Positions 46,424 to 59,490 of a stretch of 64,000 bases of DNA are shown here, piece by piece. Each line of letters opens with the position of its first letter. Positions within the stretch are counted from its first letter, which is position 1. The notes beneath the pieces were generated by a model. The model worked only from the letters and a program-made list of their open reading frames with translations. It ran no database searches and was not told where the DNA came from. Both the position numbers and the translations under genes were made by a program. The stretch lies in contig NZ_ML660092.1 in the NCBI RefSeq assembly GCF_007004655.1, positions 1 to 64,000 of the forward strand. Reading direction: 5' to 3'. The stretch comes from Exilibacterium tricleocarpae. GTDB taxonomy: Bacteria > Pseudomonadota > Gammaproteobacteria > Pseudomonadales > Cellvibrionaceae.

Positions 46424-46535
46424 GGTCTACCTTTGGATGGGGCGTTCAGAAACACGTTGTAAATCCATCCCTGGAAACTTCACGGCAGCATCACTGCTGC
46501 CGAGAGTTTCTGAACGCCCCATCCAAAGGCAGACC
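46424..46535. repeat. Nested palindromic (MITE-like) element 2
   Basis: The outer arms 46424-46453 and 46506-46535 are 30 bp with one mismatch. Inside lie an inner hairpin (46474-46510; GAAACT/AGTTTC and CGGCAGCA/TGCTGCCG) and the same spacer as element 1: ACACG, GT, AT and CATCCCTG at identical spacing (46452-46473). It sits in the 369-base glgB-glgX gap (46280-46648), in which I see no gene. Confidence 0.85.
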
Positions 46536-46648
46536 TACCCGAAGTATTCTTAACTAATACGACCGGGGCAGATCGGTAAACCTGTGCACGTTCTCTTGGC
46601 TGCCATTCGGGTCAGCAATAGAGTGAAGCCATTGAAAGGACAAGTTTA

Positions 46649-48928
46649 ATGGGAATGCGTGTTTGGCCGGGCGAACCCTACCCCCTCGGGGCGACCTGGG
46701 ACGGCCGCGGTGTCAACTTTGCGCTTTTTTCCGCCAATGCCAAGCGGGTGGAGCTGTGCCTGTTTGACCGCAACGGCCGGCGCGAAGTGGAGCGGGTGAC
46801 GCTGGAGGAAAATACCGACCAGGTCTGGCACGGTTACCTGCCCGATGCCCAGCCGGGCCTGCTCTACGGCTATCGGGTACACGGCCCCTACGAGCCGCAC
46901 CTGGGCCATCGTTTCAATCACCATAAACTGCTGCTCGATCCCTATGCGCGACAACTCAAGGGCGCCCTGCGCTGGTCGAATGCGCACTTCAGTTACCGGG
47001 TCGGCAGTTCCCAGCAGGACCTGTCGTTTGACCGGCGCGACAGCGCCCACTGCATGCCCAAGTGTGTGGTGGTGGACCCGGCGTTTACCTGGGGTACCGA
47101 TGCCCACCCGCGCCGGTCCTGGTCCGAGTCGATCATCTACGAGGCCCATGTGCGTGGCTATACCATGCGCCATCCGGATGTGCCGGAGAACCTGCGCGGC
47201 ACGTTTACCGGCATGACCCAGCCGCGCATCATCGAGCATTTGCAGGCGCTCGGCATTACCGCGGTGGAGTTGATGCCGGTGCACGCCTTCGTGGACGATC
47301 GCTTTTTGGTACAGCGCGGGCTGCGCAATTACTGGGGTTACAGCAGTCTCGGTTTTTTCGCGCCGGAGCCGCGCTACCTGTCCACAGACGATCACACCGA
47401 ATTCAAGCGCATGGTGGCGCGCTTTCACGACGCCGGCATCGAGGTGATTCTCGACGTTGTCTACAACCACACCGCCGAGGGCGACCATATCGGTCCGACG
47501 CTCAGCTTTCGCGGTATCGACAATGCCTCCTACTACCGCCTGCAGCAGACCGACCGGCGTTTCTATATCAATGACACCGGTTGCGGCAATACCCTTAACC
47601 TGAGTCACCCGCGGGTGTTGCAGATGGTCATGGACAGCCTGCGTTACTGGGTCAACGATATGCACGTGGACGGCTTTCGGTTCGACCTGGCCTCCATTCT
47701 CGGGCGCGAGGATTACGGCTTCGATCCCGGCAGCGGTTTTTTTGATGCGGTGCGCCAGGACCCGGCGCTGGCGCGGGTCAAATGGATCGCCGAGCCCTGG
47801 GACATCGGTCCGGGCGGCTATCAACTGGGGCACTTCCCGGCCGGCTGGGCCGAGTGGAACGACCGCTTTCGCGACTGCGTGCGCCGCTACTGGCGCGGTG
47901 ACCAGGCGATCTTGCCGGAACTGGCCAAGCGCCTGCACGGCTCCAGTGATATCTTTGAACACGGCGGTCGCCGGCCCTGGAGCAGTATCAACTTTGTCGC
48001 CTCCCACGATGGCTTCACGCTGGCGGACCTGGTCAGTTACAAAGAGCGCCACAACGAGGCCAATGGCGAGGACAACAAAGACGGGCACCAGGCCAATCAC
48101 AGTGAAAACTACGGTCAGGAAGGCCCCACCGCCGACCCGGCGTTGCGGGCGTTGCGATTGCAGCAACAGCGCAATATGCTGGCTACGGTGTTCCTGGCCC
48201 AGGGCACACCGATGCTGCTGGCCGGCGACGAAATGGGTAACAGCCAGGCGGGCAACAACAACGCTTACTGCCAGGACAACGATGTCGGTTGGGTCAATTG
48301 GGATACCTTCGGTGACAGTGCCGAGCAGTTGCGGGGCTTTGTCGGCGAACTCAGCCGCCTGCGGCGCGACTTTCCCGTGCTGCGGCGCGCCTGGTTTCAG
48401 CACGGCAGCGCGGTGTCCGCGGCCACCGGTTTTACCGATATTCAATGGGTCGGGCCGAACGGCGGGGTCATGGGCAAAGAAGAGTGGCATCAGCACGATT
48501 CGCGCTGCCTGGGGATGTTGCTGGCGGGCGATGTTGCCGCCGGCAACAGTGCCCCGGCACCGACGGACGATTCACTGCTGATTGTCTTCAACGCCCACGC
48601 GCGGGCGCTGCCGTTCCAGATGCCGGAAGTGTCCGGTCACTGGAATTGCCGCCTCAGCAGCGCCGATCCGAACCTCGGCGATAAACCCACCCGTGTTGCG
48701 AGCGAGGCGGTTTACGAAGTGCCGGCGAAATCGGTGCTGGTGTTTGTCCTGCACCTGGACGTGCAGACGCGTCCCGAGGAGGAGCAGCCTCCTGGTGCGG
48801 CCGCCGCCAGCGCCGATGACAGGATCACTGAGAAAAATGTTGCCGCGCAGGTTGTAACAAATGCCGCGAAAGATGTCGTAACAGATATCCCCACGACAGC
48901 TGAAGAAGCTGACAGCAATAGCGAGTGA
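46649..48928 (+). CDS. glgX: Glycogen debranching enzyme
   Basis: A 759-aa GH13/isoamylase-type enzyme removing alpha-1,6 branches from phosphorylase limit dextrin. The N-terminal CBM48 text is PLGATWDGRGVNFALFSANA. Catalytic Asp is in VDGFRFDLASILGRE, Glu in VKWIAEPWDIGPGGYQLGHF, and the third Asp in FVASHDGFTLADLVSY. The last about 60 residues form an Ala/Thr/Asp-rich tail beyond the usual C terminus of E. coli GlgX (657 aa). Confidence 0.96.
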   Translation: MGMRVWPGEPYPLGATWDGRGVNFALFSANAKRVELCLFDRNGRREVERVTLEENTDQVWHGYLPDAQPGLLYGYRVHGPYEPHLGHRFNHHKLLLDPYARQLKGALRWSNAHFSYRVGSSQQDLSFDRRDSAHCMPKCVVVDPAFTWGTDAHPRRSWSESIIYEAHVRGYTMRHPDVPENLRGTFTGMTQPRIIEHLQALGITAVELMPVHAFVDDRFLVQRGLRNYWGYSSLGFFAPEPRYLSTDDHTEFKRMVARFHDAGIEVILDVVYNHTAEGDHIGPTLSFRGIDNASYYRLQQTDRRFYINDTGCGNTLNLSHPRVLQMVMDSLRYWVNDMHVDGFRFDLASILGREDYGFDPGSGFFDAVRQDPALARVKWIAEPWDIGPGGYQLGHFPAGWAEWNDRFRDCVRRYWRGDQAILPELAKRLHGSSDIFEHGGRRPWSSINFVASHDGFTLADLVSYKERHNEANGEDNKDGHQANHSENYGQEGPTADPALRALRLQQQRNMLATVFLAQGTPMLLAGDEMGNSQAGNNNAYCQDNDVGWVNWDTFGDSAEQLRGFVGELSRLRRDFPVLRRAWFQHGSAVSAATGFTDIQWVGPNGGVMGKEEWHQHDSRCLGMLLAGDVAAGNSAPAPTDDSLLIVFNAHARALPFQMPEVSGHWNCRLSSADPNLGDKPTRVASEAVYEVPAKSVLVFVLHLDVQTRPEEEQPPGAAAASADDRITEKNVAAQVVTNAAKDVVTDIPTTAEEADSNSE

Positions 48929-49120
48929 TTGAGAACGGAAGGTCCCCGATGCGACCTCAATAGCCGCGGGCCAAAAACCCGCAAGTGGAACCCCAGCCAC
49001 GGCCTGGATGCCCCCGGCGCGCAACTTGAGCAGAGTTATGGCGATAGTGAGAATGACGGCCGCACCACCATCTGCACCACCCCCTGCAACCCGCCGGCAG
49101 GGTTCTGCCGGGGTGAACGT

Positions 49121-51292
49121 ATGAGTGCCCTGGAGCGCCTGGCGGCGCTGGCGGGTATCGAACCGGCCTATCACGATATCTGGGGCGAGCAGCACCGCGC
49201 TGATCCACAGACACAGCGGGCACTGCTGGCGGCGATGGGATTTGCCGTGGCCGATGAAAACCAGGTCGCCGCCAGTTTGCAACAGCTCGAAGAACTCGAG
49301 TGGCGGCGGGTGTTGCCGCCGGCGGTTATTGTCGCCGCCGAGCAGGCGCAGCCCGAGGTGCTGCTGGCACTGCCGGAGGCGGCGCAACTGGGTGCTGTCG
49401 AGGTGGTGTGCGAAGACGGCGGCAGCCGGCCCGATCCGCCGGCGGCAACCCTGCGGCTGCTCGGCACCCGGGACATCGACGGCTGCAGTTATCGCCGCTA
49501 TGCCCGCTCCCTGCCCGGCCAACTGCCGCCGGGTTACCATCGACTCAGCGTAACCTACGAACTGGCGGGCCGCGCCGCGCACGCAGCCACCACCCTGATC
49601 GTTGCACCCCGGCAGTGTTACGGGCCCGCTGATTTCGATGGCGATCGGTTGTGGGGGCTCGGGGCCCAGCTCTACGCCCTGCGCAGCGACCATAACTGGG
49701 GCGTTGGCGATTTCAGCGACCTGAATGAATTGGTGGCGCGGGCGGCGCGGGCCGGTGCCGCGGCGGTGGGTGTCAATCCGCTGCACCCGCTGTACCCCGG
49801 TGATCCGGAAATCTGCAGTCCCTACTCGCCCACCAGCCGCTCGTTTCTCAATACCCTCTATATCGATGTGACAGCGGTGGCGGATTTAGCCGGCTGTGCC
49901 GCGGCCAACGACCTCCTGGACAGTGCCGAATGGCAGGCGCGGCTGGCACGGCTGCGCGCCGCCGGGCAGCTCGACTACGGGGCGGTGGCGGCCTGCAAGC
50001 AGCGTCTGTTGACGCTGATCTACGCCGGCTTTTGTGAAACCGACTTGGGTCAGGACACGCCGCGGGGCCGCGCGTTTGCCGACTACTGCGCCGCCCGGGA
50101 CCCGGCGCTGGAACGGCTGGCGACTTTCGACGCCCTTTACGAACATTTTTGCGGGCGCGACGGCGGCCGGCGCTGGCAGCAGTGGCCGCCCGAGTTTCAG
50201 CAACCGGATACGGCCGCGGTAAAGTCATTTGTCGCCGCACATAGCGACCGCGTCAACTACTTCAAGTACCTGCAGTGGCTGGCGGAGGAGCAACTGGCCG
50301 CCGCCGCCGCCACGGCTGCGGCCATGCCGGTGGGGTTGTACCTCGATCTGGCGGTGGGCTGCGATGCCGGCGGCGCCGATGTCTGGGCGGCGCAGGACCT
50401 TTATGTGCGCGACACCTGCATCGGCGCGCCGCCGGATCAGTTTTGTGCCGCCGGCCAAAACTGGGGACTGACCCCGATCAATCCCTACACGTTACGGGAG
50501 CAGGGGTATGCGCCGTTTATTGCGCTGCTGCGCGATAACATGCGTTATGCCGGCGCCCTGCGCATCGATCATGTGATGGGTCTGATGCGCCAGTTTTGGG
50601 TGCCGCCCGGTCAGTCGGCCGGCGCCGGCCTTTATATCAACTTTCCGCTGCAGGATTTACTGCGCATCATCGCCCTGGAATCGCAGCGCGCTCGCTGTGT
50701 GGTGGTGGGGGAGGATTTGGGCACGGTGCCGGAAGGGTTTCGCGACACCATGGCCGAGGCGGGGATTCAATCTTATCGGGTGCTGTATTTCGAACGCTGG
50801 GACAACGGCTGGTTCAAACGCCCCGATGCCTATCCCGGCAACGCCGTAGTTACCGTGTCGACCCACGACCTGCCGCCGCTGGCCGGTTGGTGGAACGGCT
50901 GCGACATCGCCTGCCGGCAAGAGCTGGGCCTTTACGAGAAGCCGGCCGACGCCGACCGCGAGCTGCGCCACCGCACTGGTGATCGCCACGCGCTGGTGGA
51001 TGCGCTGGTCGATGTCGGGGCCTTGCCGCCGGACACGAGCGTCGATGACCTGCCCCTTGAGACACTGCTCAGTGCCACCCAGGCGTACCTGGCGCGCACG
51101 CCGGGCTGGTTGCAGATGATTGCGCTGGAAGACGCGCTGGGCGTTGAACAGCAGACGAATTTACCCGGTACCATTCACGAGCACCCCAATTGGCGGCGGC
51201 GCCTGCCGGTGCCGATAGAAACCATTTTTGGGACTGCCAATCTGCGCGCGCTGTTACTCGGCGTCGCCCATGAGCGGTCGCTTGCGGGTTGA
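49121..51292 (+). CDS. malQ: 4-alpha-glucanotransferase (amylomaltase)
   Basis: About 723 aa from ATG 49121, which follows GGGGTGAA; an open frame continues upstream to 48929 but carries no family text, so 48929-49120 is intergenic. It is a GH77 enzyme: LWGLGAQLYALRSDHNWGVG, catalytic Asp in GALRIDHVMGLMRQFWVP, Glu in VVGEDLGTVPEGFRDTMAEA and Asp in VSTHDLPPLAGWWNG. It rearranges short maltodextrins so that GlgP can use them. Confidence 0.95.
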   Translation: MSALERLAALAGIEPAYHDIWGEQHRADPQTQRALLAAMGFAVADENQVAASLQQLEELEWRRVLPPAVIVAAEQAQPEVLLALPEAAQLGAVEVVCEDGGSRPDPPAATLRLLGTRDIDGCSYRRYARSLPGQLPPGYHRLSVTYELAGRAAHAATTLIVAPRQCYGPADFDGDRLWGLGAQLYALRSDHNWGVGDFSDLNELVARAARAGAAAVGVNPLHPLYPGDPEICSPYSPTSRSFLNTLYIDVTAVADLAGCAAANDLLDSAEWQARLARLRAAGQLDYGAVAACKQRLLTLIYAGFCETDLGQDTPRGRAFADYCAARDPALERLATFDALYEHFCGRDGGRRWQQWPPEFQQPDTAAVKSFVAAHSDRVNYFKYLQWLAEEQLAAAAATAAAMPVGLYLDLAVGCDAGGADVWAAQDLYVRDTCIGAPPDQFCAAGQNWGLTPINPYTLREQGYAPFIALLRDNMRYAGALRIDHVMGLMRQFWVPPGQSAGAGLYINFPLQDLLRIIALESQRARCVVVGEDLGTVPEGFRDTMAEAGIQSYRVLYFERWDNGWFKRPDAYPGNAVVTVSTHDLPPLAGWWNGCDIACRQELGLYEKPADADRELRHRTGDRHALVDALVDVGALPPDTSVDDLPLETLLSATQAYLARTPGWLQMIALEDALGVEQQTNLPGTIHEHPNWRRRLPVPIETIFGTANLRALLLGVAHERSLAG

Positions 51293-51390
51293 GAGTTACC
51301 CACTCGGTTGTCGTCCAGGTGACGCCGAGCGGTCAGACGAAACTGCAGTTGTGAGCAACTGCGGTAGTTCCCAACCGGGGAGGCTTGAGC

Positions 51391-54379
<2,989 letters not shown>

Positions 54380-54425
54380 TTTTTGACACCGGCACTTACT
54401 GCAGTGATCGGCACTGTGGTAGATA

Positions 54426-55307
54426 CTACGAATACTTGATAAGCCCGAGCTTTATCGCCTTTTTTATGGCACCTATGGTGGTTTTGGCATTAAGGGCTTT
54501 TTTGGCAGCGGCGACGTGCTGGTTGACAGTGATTGGGCTGACACAGAGTTCTTCAGCTACCTGCTTCATCGTAAAATCATTGTTGGCTAAAGTGCTCAGC
54601 ACCAGCAGCTGTTTTTTCGTCAATTTAGTGGCTTCGGTTTCCTGTGAATACTGTTCGTCCTGCGGGGAATGCCGCGCAACAGCGCTGTCGATGAACTCAC
54701 ACAAGACTCGCAACGTGGGTTTATGGACGGCGGCCCTGGCTCGGAATTCTATTGGCGCCGCCGGTTCGTAGTTTTTCGCTCCGCTGTTGCGTTGAGAGAC
54801 GATCAGCACCGCTTTACTGTTTTCCCGGCAGGAGTCCAAGGGCACGCAGTAGCTGTCTAAATAGCCAAATGTTTGATTGAGTTCGTAGATCTTTTGATTG
54901 GCACGGAACAAATCGACATCGTAGGGGGTGTCATAGGCGACGCTGTAAAGCTCCGACATAAAAATAGGACGCTCGTTCCCCGCGACGTAGTGGACTAAAA
55001 AATCCTTGCTGAAATAGTTGTTGGCGGCATATTTTTCTGTCAGCGCGGCGGGAAAGGTGGTTAACGGAATGTGATAGCCCGCACTGTCTATTCGCATAAA
55101 GCTGTAATCGGAAAAGTTCATTTTATTGAGGATTTTTTGTATCGATAGATGCAGCTCTTCCATATCTTTGGTCTGATGTAACTGCGGCAGGTACTGTTGC
55201 GGACTATAAGTATCTGTCGCTTCGACGTTTGCGCCGGTTTTTTCCTGTTTGCTTAACGTTAATTCCTGCCAGGGGCTTTTTTGTCTGGATGTGAATTGAA
55301 TGGACAT
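54426..55307 (-). CDS. LuxR-type regulator (solo)
   Basis: A 293-aa protein with an N-terminal region of the autoinducer-binding-domain type (about 45-205; FSDYSFMRIDSAGYHIPLTT, then TEKYAANNYFSKDFLVHYVA). A C-terminal LuxR helix-turn-helix follows (about 230-290; LTKKQLLVLSTLANNDFTMK, EELCVSPITVNQHVAAAKKA). The Trp and Asp-Pro residues that contact acyl-homoserine lactone in LuxR are not evident, so it may bind another ligand. There is no luxI in the window. It lies on the opposite strand inside the glycogen locus, between pgm and glgA, and may control glgA or the upstream set. Confidence 0.8.
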   Translation of the reverse strand: MSIQFTSRQKSPWQELTLSKQEKTGANVEATDTYSPQQYLPQLHQTKDMEELHLSIQKILNKMNFSDYSFMRIDSAGYHIPLTTFPAALTEKYAANNYFSKDFLVHYVAGNERPIFMSELYSVAYDTPYDVDLFRANQKIYELNQTFGYLDSYCVPLDSCRENSKAVLIVSQRNSGAKNYEPAAPIEFRARAAVHKPTLRVLCEFIDSAVARHSPQDEQYSQETEATKLTKKQLLVLSTLANNDFTMKQVAEELCVSPITVNQHVAAAKKALNAKTTIGAIKKAIKLGLIKYS

Positions 55308-55810
55308 TTGCCTGCCTCACCTGTTTAGCGTTAACCAGAAGTCATCCACTTATAACCCGGATGTTGCCGAGGTGTCGGGTTAAACCTGCGGATTATTGCC
55401 AATGCCCCGCGCTTTTTCTTTTTACCTGGCTTGAAGGCCGAGTTTGACCCGTTGGTCCCGGCGCAGTAACTCAATGTACCGATGAGCACCCGACCCTGCA
55501 CTGAAAAGAGTCCGGGAGCTGGATTTCACTGCTGTCGCTGCAGGGGGTTGTCGGCTGGTCGGCCTGTGATCAAACGCTCAATTTGCTGCCAGGCTTTGAT
55601 ATCAGGCTTGGGCCCCGAGCTTTGACAACAGTGCCGAATTTGATTCCGCGAACAGGGAATTTCTGTTGTAGTTGTCAACCTCAACCTCAACCTCGTGCTC
55701 TGCGCCGTTCTCCACTCTGGTCCGAGTTGAGAAAGGCAACCGGTTTCCCTCGCTTATCAGGACACCAGGTTTGCCGGTACACCAGGCTTAACAGTGTGTT
55801 GTTGATATCA

Positions 55811-55882
55811 GTACGCTTTACTTTGTCGGTACACTTTCTAGTGGGTGCACGCTTTATGCGAGTTCATTTTCTAGAGCAGTCT
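55811..55882. repeat. Degenerate 18-bp tandem repeats
   Basis: Units at 55811, 55829 and 55847 share G-Y-A-C-R-CTTT near their starts. The fourth unit (55865) is weaker. They lie about 30 bases before the 14-bp array. Low complexity of the match means it could be chance. Confidence 0.4.
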
Positions 55883-55911
55883 AAATATGACTGTTCAGTA
55901 CTCTTACTAAA

Positions 55912-55982
55912 CTTCAGGTATTAACCTTCAGTTATTAAACCTCAGTTATTAAACTTCATGTAATTAACCCTGAGGTCATTAG
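55912..55982. repeat. 14-bp tandem repeats upstream of glgA
   Basis: Units CTTCAGGTATTAAC (55912), CTTCAGTTATTAAA (55926), CCTCAGTTATTAAA (55940), CTTCATGTAATTAA (55954), and a diverged 15-base unit (55968-55982). The pattern is well above chance. It may be a regulator array or a decayed microsatellite; it is not coding. Confidence 0.8.
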
Positions 55983-56485
55983 CTCTCAGGGCGTTCCCGG
56001 TCTTCAGGCAAACCGGCAGCAGTCTATTATAATTGCGACGAGGTTACAATCGCCGGTTACAGCGTCCTGTGACAGGTTTCACTGCACCCGTTGCTGTGAA
56101 AATTCAGCAGTGATTTTCGCACCGGTGTGCAAGTCGAAAATTCCAGATGGCTTTTTTCGAACTTTTCGAGAGTCGGTAAATAATTGCACTTGCTTGTTAA
56201 AGCACCGCCACCGCCATCGTCACCACCAGAAGCAGGCGCCTGAAGCGAATGCCTTTCGTGTCGGTAAATGTAAATATGAGTTAACAAACCTGGATGTTGG
56301 GCCGGGCTGGCACTTGGACCAACCCGGCGGCAATATCGCCGGTAGCCGTCAGGGCGCGCGTGTTTTATCATCCGGGGCAAAGATCGGCCGCGGGATCGAT
56401 TGGGATGACCGCCCGGCGCTCAAATAGATGCTAAGCACAATTCAAGAACAACAGCAGGAACCCATAAGAACAATAGAAGGTAGTT

Positions 56486-58057
56486 ATGGCAAATCCCCTC
56501 AATATACTCATGGTAGCGGCGGAAAACGGCGCCCTGGCCGGTGGTAAAGTCGGCGGCATTGGCGATGTGGTGCGCGAGGTGCCGCAGGAGCTGGCGCAAA
56601 AGGGTTGCGAGGTCACGGTGGTGACGCCGGCTTACGGCGCGTTTCATCGCCTTGCCGGTGCCCGTCGTCTGGCGATTCTGAAAGTGGATTTCAGAGGCGT
56701 GAACCAACTGGTGGAACTCTACGAAGTCAGAAGTGCCGCCGGCACACCTGCCGTGCGCCATTGGGTCCTGGAACATTCGCTATTTGGCAGTGGCGGGGCC
56801 GGTGTTATCTATTGCGACGACCTGCCGGAGACGCCCTTTGCCACCGATGCGAATAAGTTTGCACTGTTTGCCGCCGCCGTTGCGGAAATGGTGGAGCAGG
56901 GTCACTGTGGCAAGCTCGATGTGTTGCATTTGCACGACTGGCACGCGGCATTGGTATTGGTGCTGCGTCAGTTTGATCCGGGGTTTGAGGTATTGAAGGG
57001 GGTGCGCTGTGTTTACACCATCCACAACCTGGGGCTGCAGGGGGTCAGGCCGTTTTCCGGCCACCCGTCTTCCCTGCACAGTTGGTACCCGTCACTGCAC
57101 TATGATCGCGCCCTGTTGGCCGATCCCCGCTGGCCCGACTGCCTGAACCCGATGGCGGTGGGGATTCGACTGGCCGATGCCGTGCACGCCGTATCGCCCA
57201 CCTACGCGCGCGAAATTCTGTTGCCGAGCGAGGTCGGCAGCCGCGGCTATTACGGCGGCGAGGGCCTGGAACAGGACCTGGTGCGGGCCCACGGAGAGAA
57301 GCGTCTACACGGCATCCTCAACGGTTGCGATTATACGGCGGCCCTGCCCGAACCTCTGGAATGGGAGGCGCTGGTGGCCCAACTGCGGGACCAGTTATTG
57401 CGCTGGGTGGCGCAGCAGCCGCAGGTTCGTTCCGCCCACTTTGTCGCCGGGGAGCAGCTGCCGCGCTGGGAGGAGCACAAACCCGGCATACTGGTGACCA
57501 GCGTCGGGCGCATTACCGAGCAGAAAGCGCAGTTGCTGCGCCAGGTCGACGAGAACGGCCGACCGGCACTGGCGGGCATTCTCGAGACCCTGGGCCCGCG
57601 CGGCGTGTATATATTTCTCGGCAGCGGCGATCCGGAGTTGGAACTTTTTCTTACGCAGATCAATGCCCGCTTTGATAATTTTATTTTCCTGCGCGGCTAT
57701 TCGGATGCGCTGGCGCAGGCCCTTTATGCCAGCGGCGATTTGTTTCTGATGCCCAGTTCGTTCGAGCCCTGCGGTATCAGCCAGATGCTGGCGCTGCGCG
57801 CCGGGCAACCCTGTCTCGTGCACAGTGTCGGCGGGCTCAAGGATACGGTGACCGACGGTGTCAACGGCTTTGCATTCAACGGCGACAGCCTTGTTGACCA
57901 GGCGGCGCAGTTGGTGGAGACCTTCGCGATGGCACTGGCGTGCAAAACCGATAAGCCGAAACAGTGGCAGAAACTGCGCCGCGCGGCGGCGGCGGCGCGT
58001 TTTTCCTGGCAGGCAAGCATTGACCGCTATATTGGGGCGTTGTACCTGGGGGAGTGA
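56486..58057 (+). CDS. glgA: Glycogen synthase (ADP-glucose)
   Basis: A 523-aa GT5 enzyme adding glucosyl units from ADP-glucose. The N-terminal loop is GKVGGIGDVVREVPQELAQK; the ADP-binding Lys is in this KxGG motif. HLHDWHAALVLVLRQFDPGF, FSGHPSSLHSWYPSLHYDRA and the late E-x7-E region SSFEPCGISQMLALRAG are family motifs. It is slightly longer than E. coli GlgA (477 aa). It is separated from the other glycogen genes by the opposite-strand LuxR-type gene and 1.2 kb, so it needs its own promoter. AGGTAG supports ATG 56486. Confidence 0.95.
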   Translation: MANPLNILMVAAENGALAGGKVGGIGDVVREVPQELAQKGCEVTVVTPAYGAFHRLAGARRLAILKVDFRGVNQLVELYEVRSAAGTPAVRHWVLEHSLFGSGGAGVIYCDDLPETPFATDANKFALFAAAVAEMVEQGHCGKLDVLHLHDWHAALVLVLRQFDPGFEVLKGVRCVYTIHNLGLQGVRPFSGHPSSLHSWYPSLHYDRALLADPRWPDCLNPMAVGIRLADAVHAVSPTYAREILLPSEVGSRGYYGGEGLEQDLVRAHGEKRLHGILNGCDYTAALPEPLEWEALVAQLRDQLLRWVAQQPQVRSAHFVAGEQLPRWEEHKPGILVTSVGRITEQKAQLLRQVDENGRPALAGILETLGPRGVYIFLGSGDPELELFLTQINARFDNFIFLRGYSDALAQALYASGDLFLMPSSFEPCGISQMLALRAGQPCLVHSVGGLKDTVTDGVNGFAFNGDSLVDQAAQLVETFAMALACKTDKPKQWQKLRRAAAAARFSWQASIDRYIGALYLGE

Positions 58058-58105
58058 CCGCCTCCCTCGGTTTGCCGTTTATATGCTTCTACTTTTCATG
58101 GCATA

Positions 58106-59425
58106 TCAATGTAATTTCATGGTCGGCCCGGTGCGGTGGTTAAGCCGGTCCCGCAATAGCAGCAACCCCGTTTTAAACACGCCGTGCAGGGCAATTTGGT
58201 GCAGCCGGTAGAGCGTGATGTAAAACAGCCGGGCCAGTTTTCCCTCAAAGGTGAAGTCGCCGCTCAGGTTGCCCATCAGCTGCCCGACACTGCTGTGCCT
58301 GCTCAGCGAGATCAGCGAGCCTTTGTCCCGGTAGCGGAACTCGGGCAGGGCGCTGCCATTGAGTAGCGCCGGCAGCGCCCTGACCAGCAGGCTTGCCTGC
58401 TGGCTGGCGGCCTGGGCCCGCGGCGGCACCGGTCTGTCGCTGTTCGGTGGCTGGAAGTGGGCGCAATCGCCGATGGCGAAAATGCGCTGGTCTCTGGTGG
58501 TTTGCAGCGTTGAGGTGACCGCCAGTTGATTGATGCGGTTGGCTTCCAGACCGTCCAGCGAACCGAGCAGTGCCGGCGCTTTAATGCCTGCCGACCAGAC
58601 TTTCAACTGTGCCGGAATTGTCTTGCCGCTGCCGGTGATCACCGCGCTGTCGGTCACCTCGGTGACCCGCTCGCTGCTCAGTATGCGGATATTGAGTTTT
58701 TGCAGTTGCCGCGCAATGGCGGCGGAGGCTTTTTCCGACAGCGCCGGCATTACTCGGTCGGCTGCCTCGATCAGCGTGATTTCCACGTTTTCCGGTTTGA
58801 TGCCGTCAAAGCCATAGTGATTGAGCTGGTGGGCGGTATGGTTGAGTTCGGCAGCCAACTCCACCCCGGTCGCGCCCGCGCCGACAATCGCGATGGCAAA
58901 CTTTTGCGGTTGCCGATCGGTGTTTTTTTGAGAGGCGCGCAGGTAGACGTTCAGAAACGATTGGTGAAAATGCTCGGCGGCGCGCCGATTGTCGAGAAAA
59001 ATGCAGTGCTCCCGGGCACCGGCGGTGTCGAAATCGTTGGTCTGGCTGCCCAGCGCCAACACCAGATAGTCGTAACGCACCTCGCGTTCGGGCAGGATTT
59101 GGCGGTCTTCAGGTGCATTGACGGCATCATCGCAATGGGCGGCCAGTTTGACAGTTTGTGCCTTGCGGTCGAGACCGTGCATACGGCCCAGCACATAGCG
59201 AAAGTGGCAGTGCCGGCCGTGGGCTGCATAACTGAGTTCGTCGATATTGGCGTTGAGCACGCCGGCGGCCACCTCGTGTAAACGTGGCTTCCACAGGTGT
59301 ACCGGACTGGCGTCGATTAAGATAATCTCCGCCTTTTTTTTACGCCCCAGTTTTTTTCCCAGTTTCGTAGCCAGCTCCAGGCCGCCGGCGCCACCTCCTA
59401 CGATAACGATACGCGATTGATTCAT
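58106..59425 (-). CDS. Type II NADH dehydrogenase-like flavoprotein
   Basis: A 439-aa non-proton-pumping NDH-2-type oxidoreductase. The FAD motif is RIVIVGGGAGGLELATKLGK and the NADH motif FAIAIVGAGATGVELAAELN. The second FAD contact is FAIGDCAHFQPPN. The C-terminal part (about 385-439; RLFYITLYRLHQIALHGVFK) is amphipathic and should attach to the membrane. It would pass electrons from NADH to quinone. It is convergent with glgA, with 48 bases between stops, and transcribed separately from the MATE gene (65-base gap). Confidence 0.9.
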   Translation of the reverse strand: MNQSRIVIVGGGAGGLELATKLGKKLGRKKKAEIILIDASPVHLWKPRLHEVAAGVLNANIDELSYAAHGRHCHFRYVLGRMHGLDRKAQTVKLAAHCDDAVNAPEDRQILPEREVRYDYLVLALGSQTNDFDTAGAREHCIFLDNRRAAEHFHQSFLNVYLRASQKNTDRQPQKFAIAIVGAGATGVELAAELNHTAHQLNHYGFDGIKPENVEITLIEAADRVMPALSEKASAAIARQLQKLNIRILSSERVTEVTDSAVITGSGKTIPAQLKVWSAGIKAPALLGSLDGLEANRINQLAVTSTLQTTRDQRIFAIGDCAHFQPPNSDRPVPPRAQAASQQASLLVRALPALLNGSALPEFRYRDKGSLISLSRHSSVGQLMGNLSGDFTFEGKLARLFYITLYRLHQIALHGVFKTGLLLLRDRLNHRTGPTMKLH

Positions 59426-59490
59426 GGTCAGGTCCTTAAAGTGAAATCAGGGCAGGACTTTCACGTCGGCGAGTCCTGGCCTGATGTCAC

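Larger units (their letters stand above)
55308..56485. other. Long intergenic region between luxR-type gene and glgA
   Basis: A 1178-base gap with two short open frames (near 55583 and 56110) that lack ribosome sites and homologous text. It contains the two repeat blocks listed separately and a TCAACC triplet run near 55676-55695. It is the likely divergent promoter/regulatory region for the LuxR-type gene and glgA. I see no gene. Confidence 0.6.

Noticed and set aside
56110-56427. Open frame before glgA with a His-rich stretch
   Set aside because: No ribosome site and no homologous text; the His/Arg run comes from a CAC/CGC repeat.
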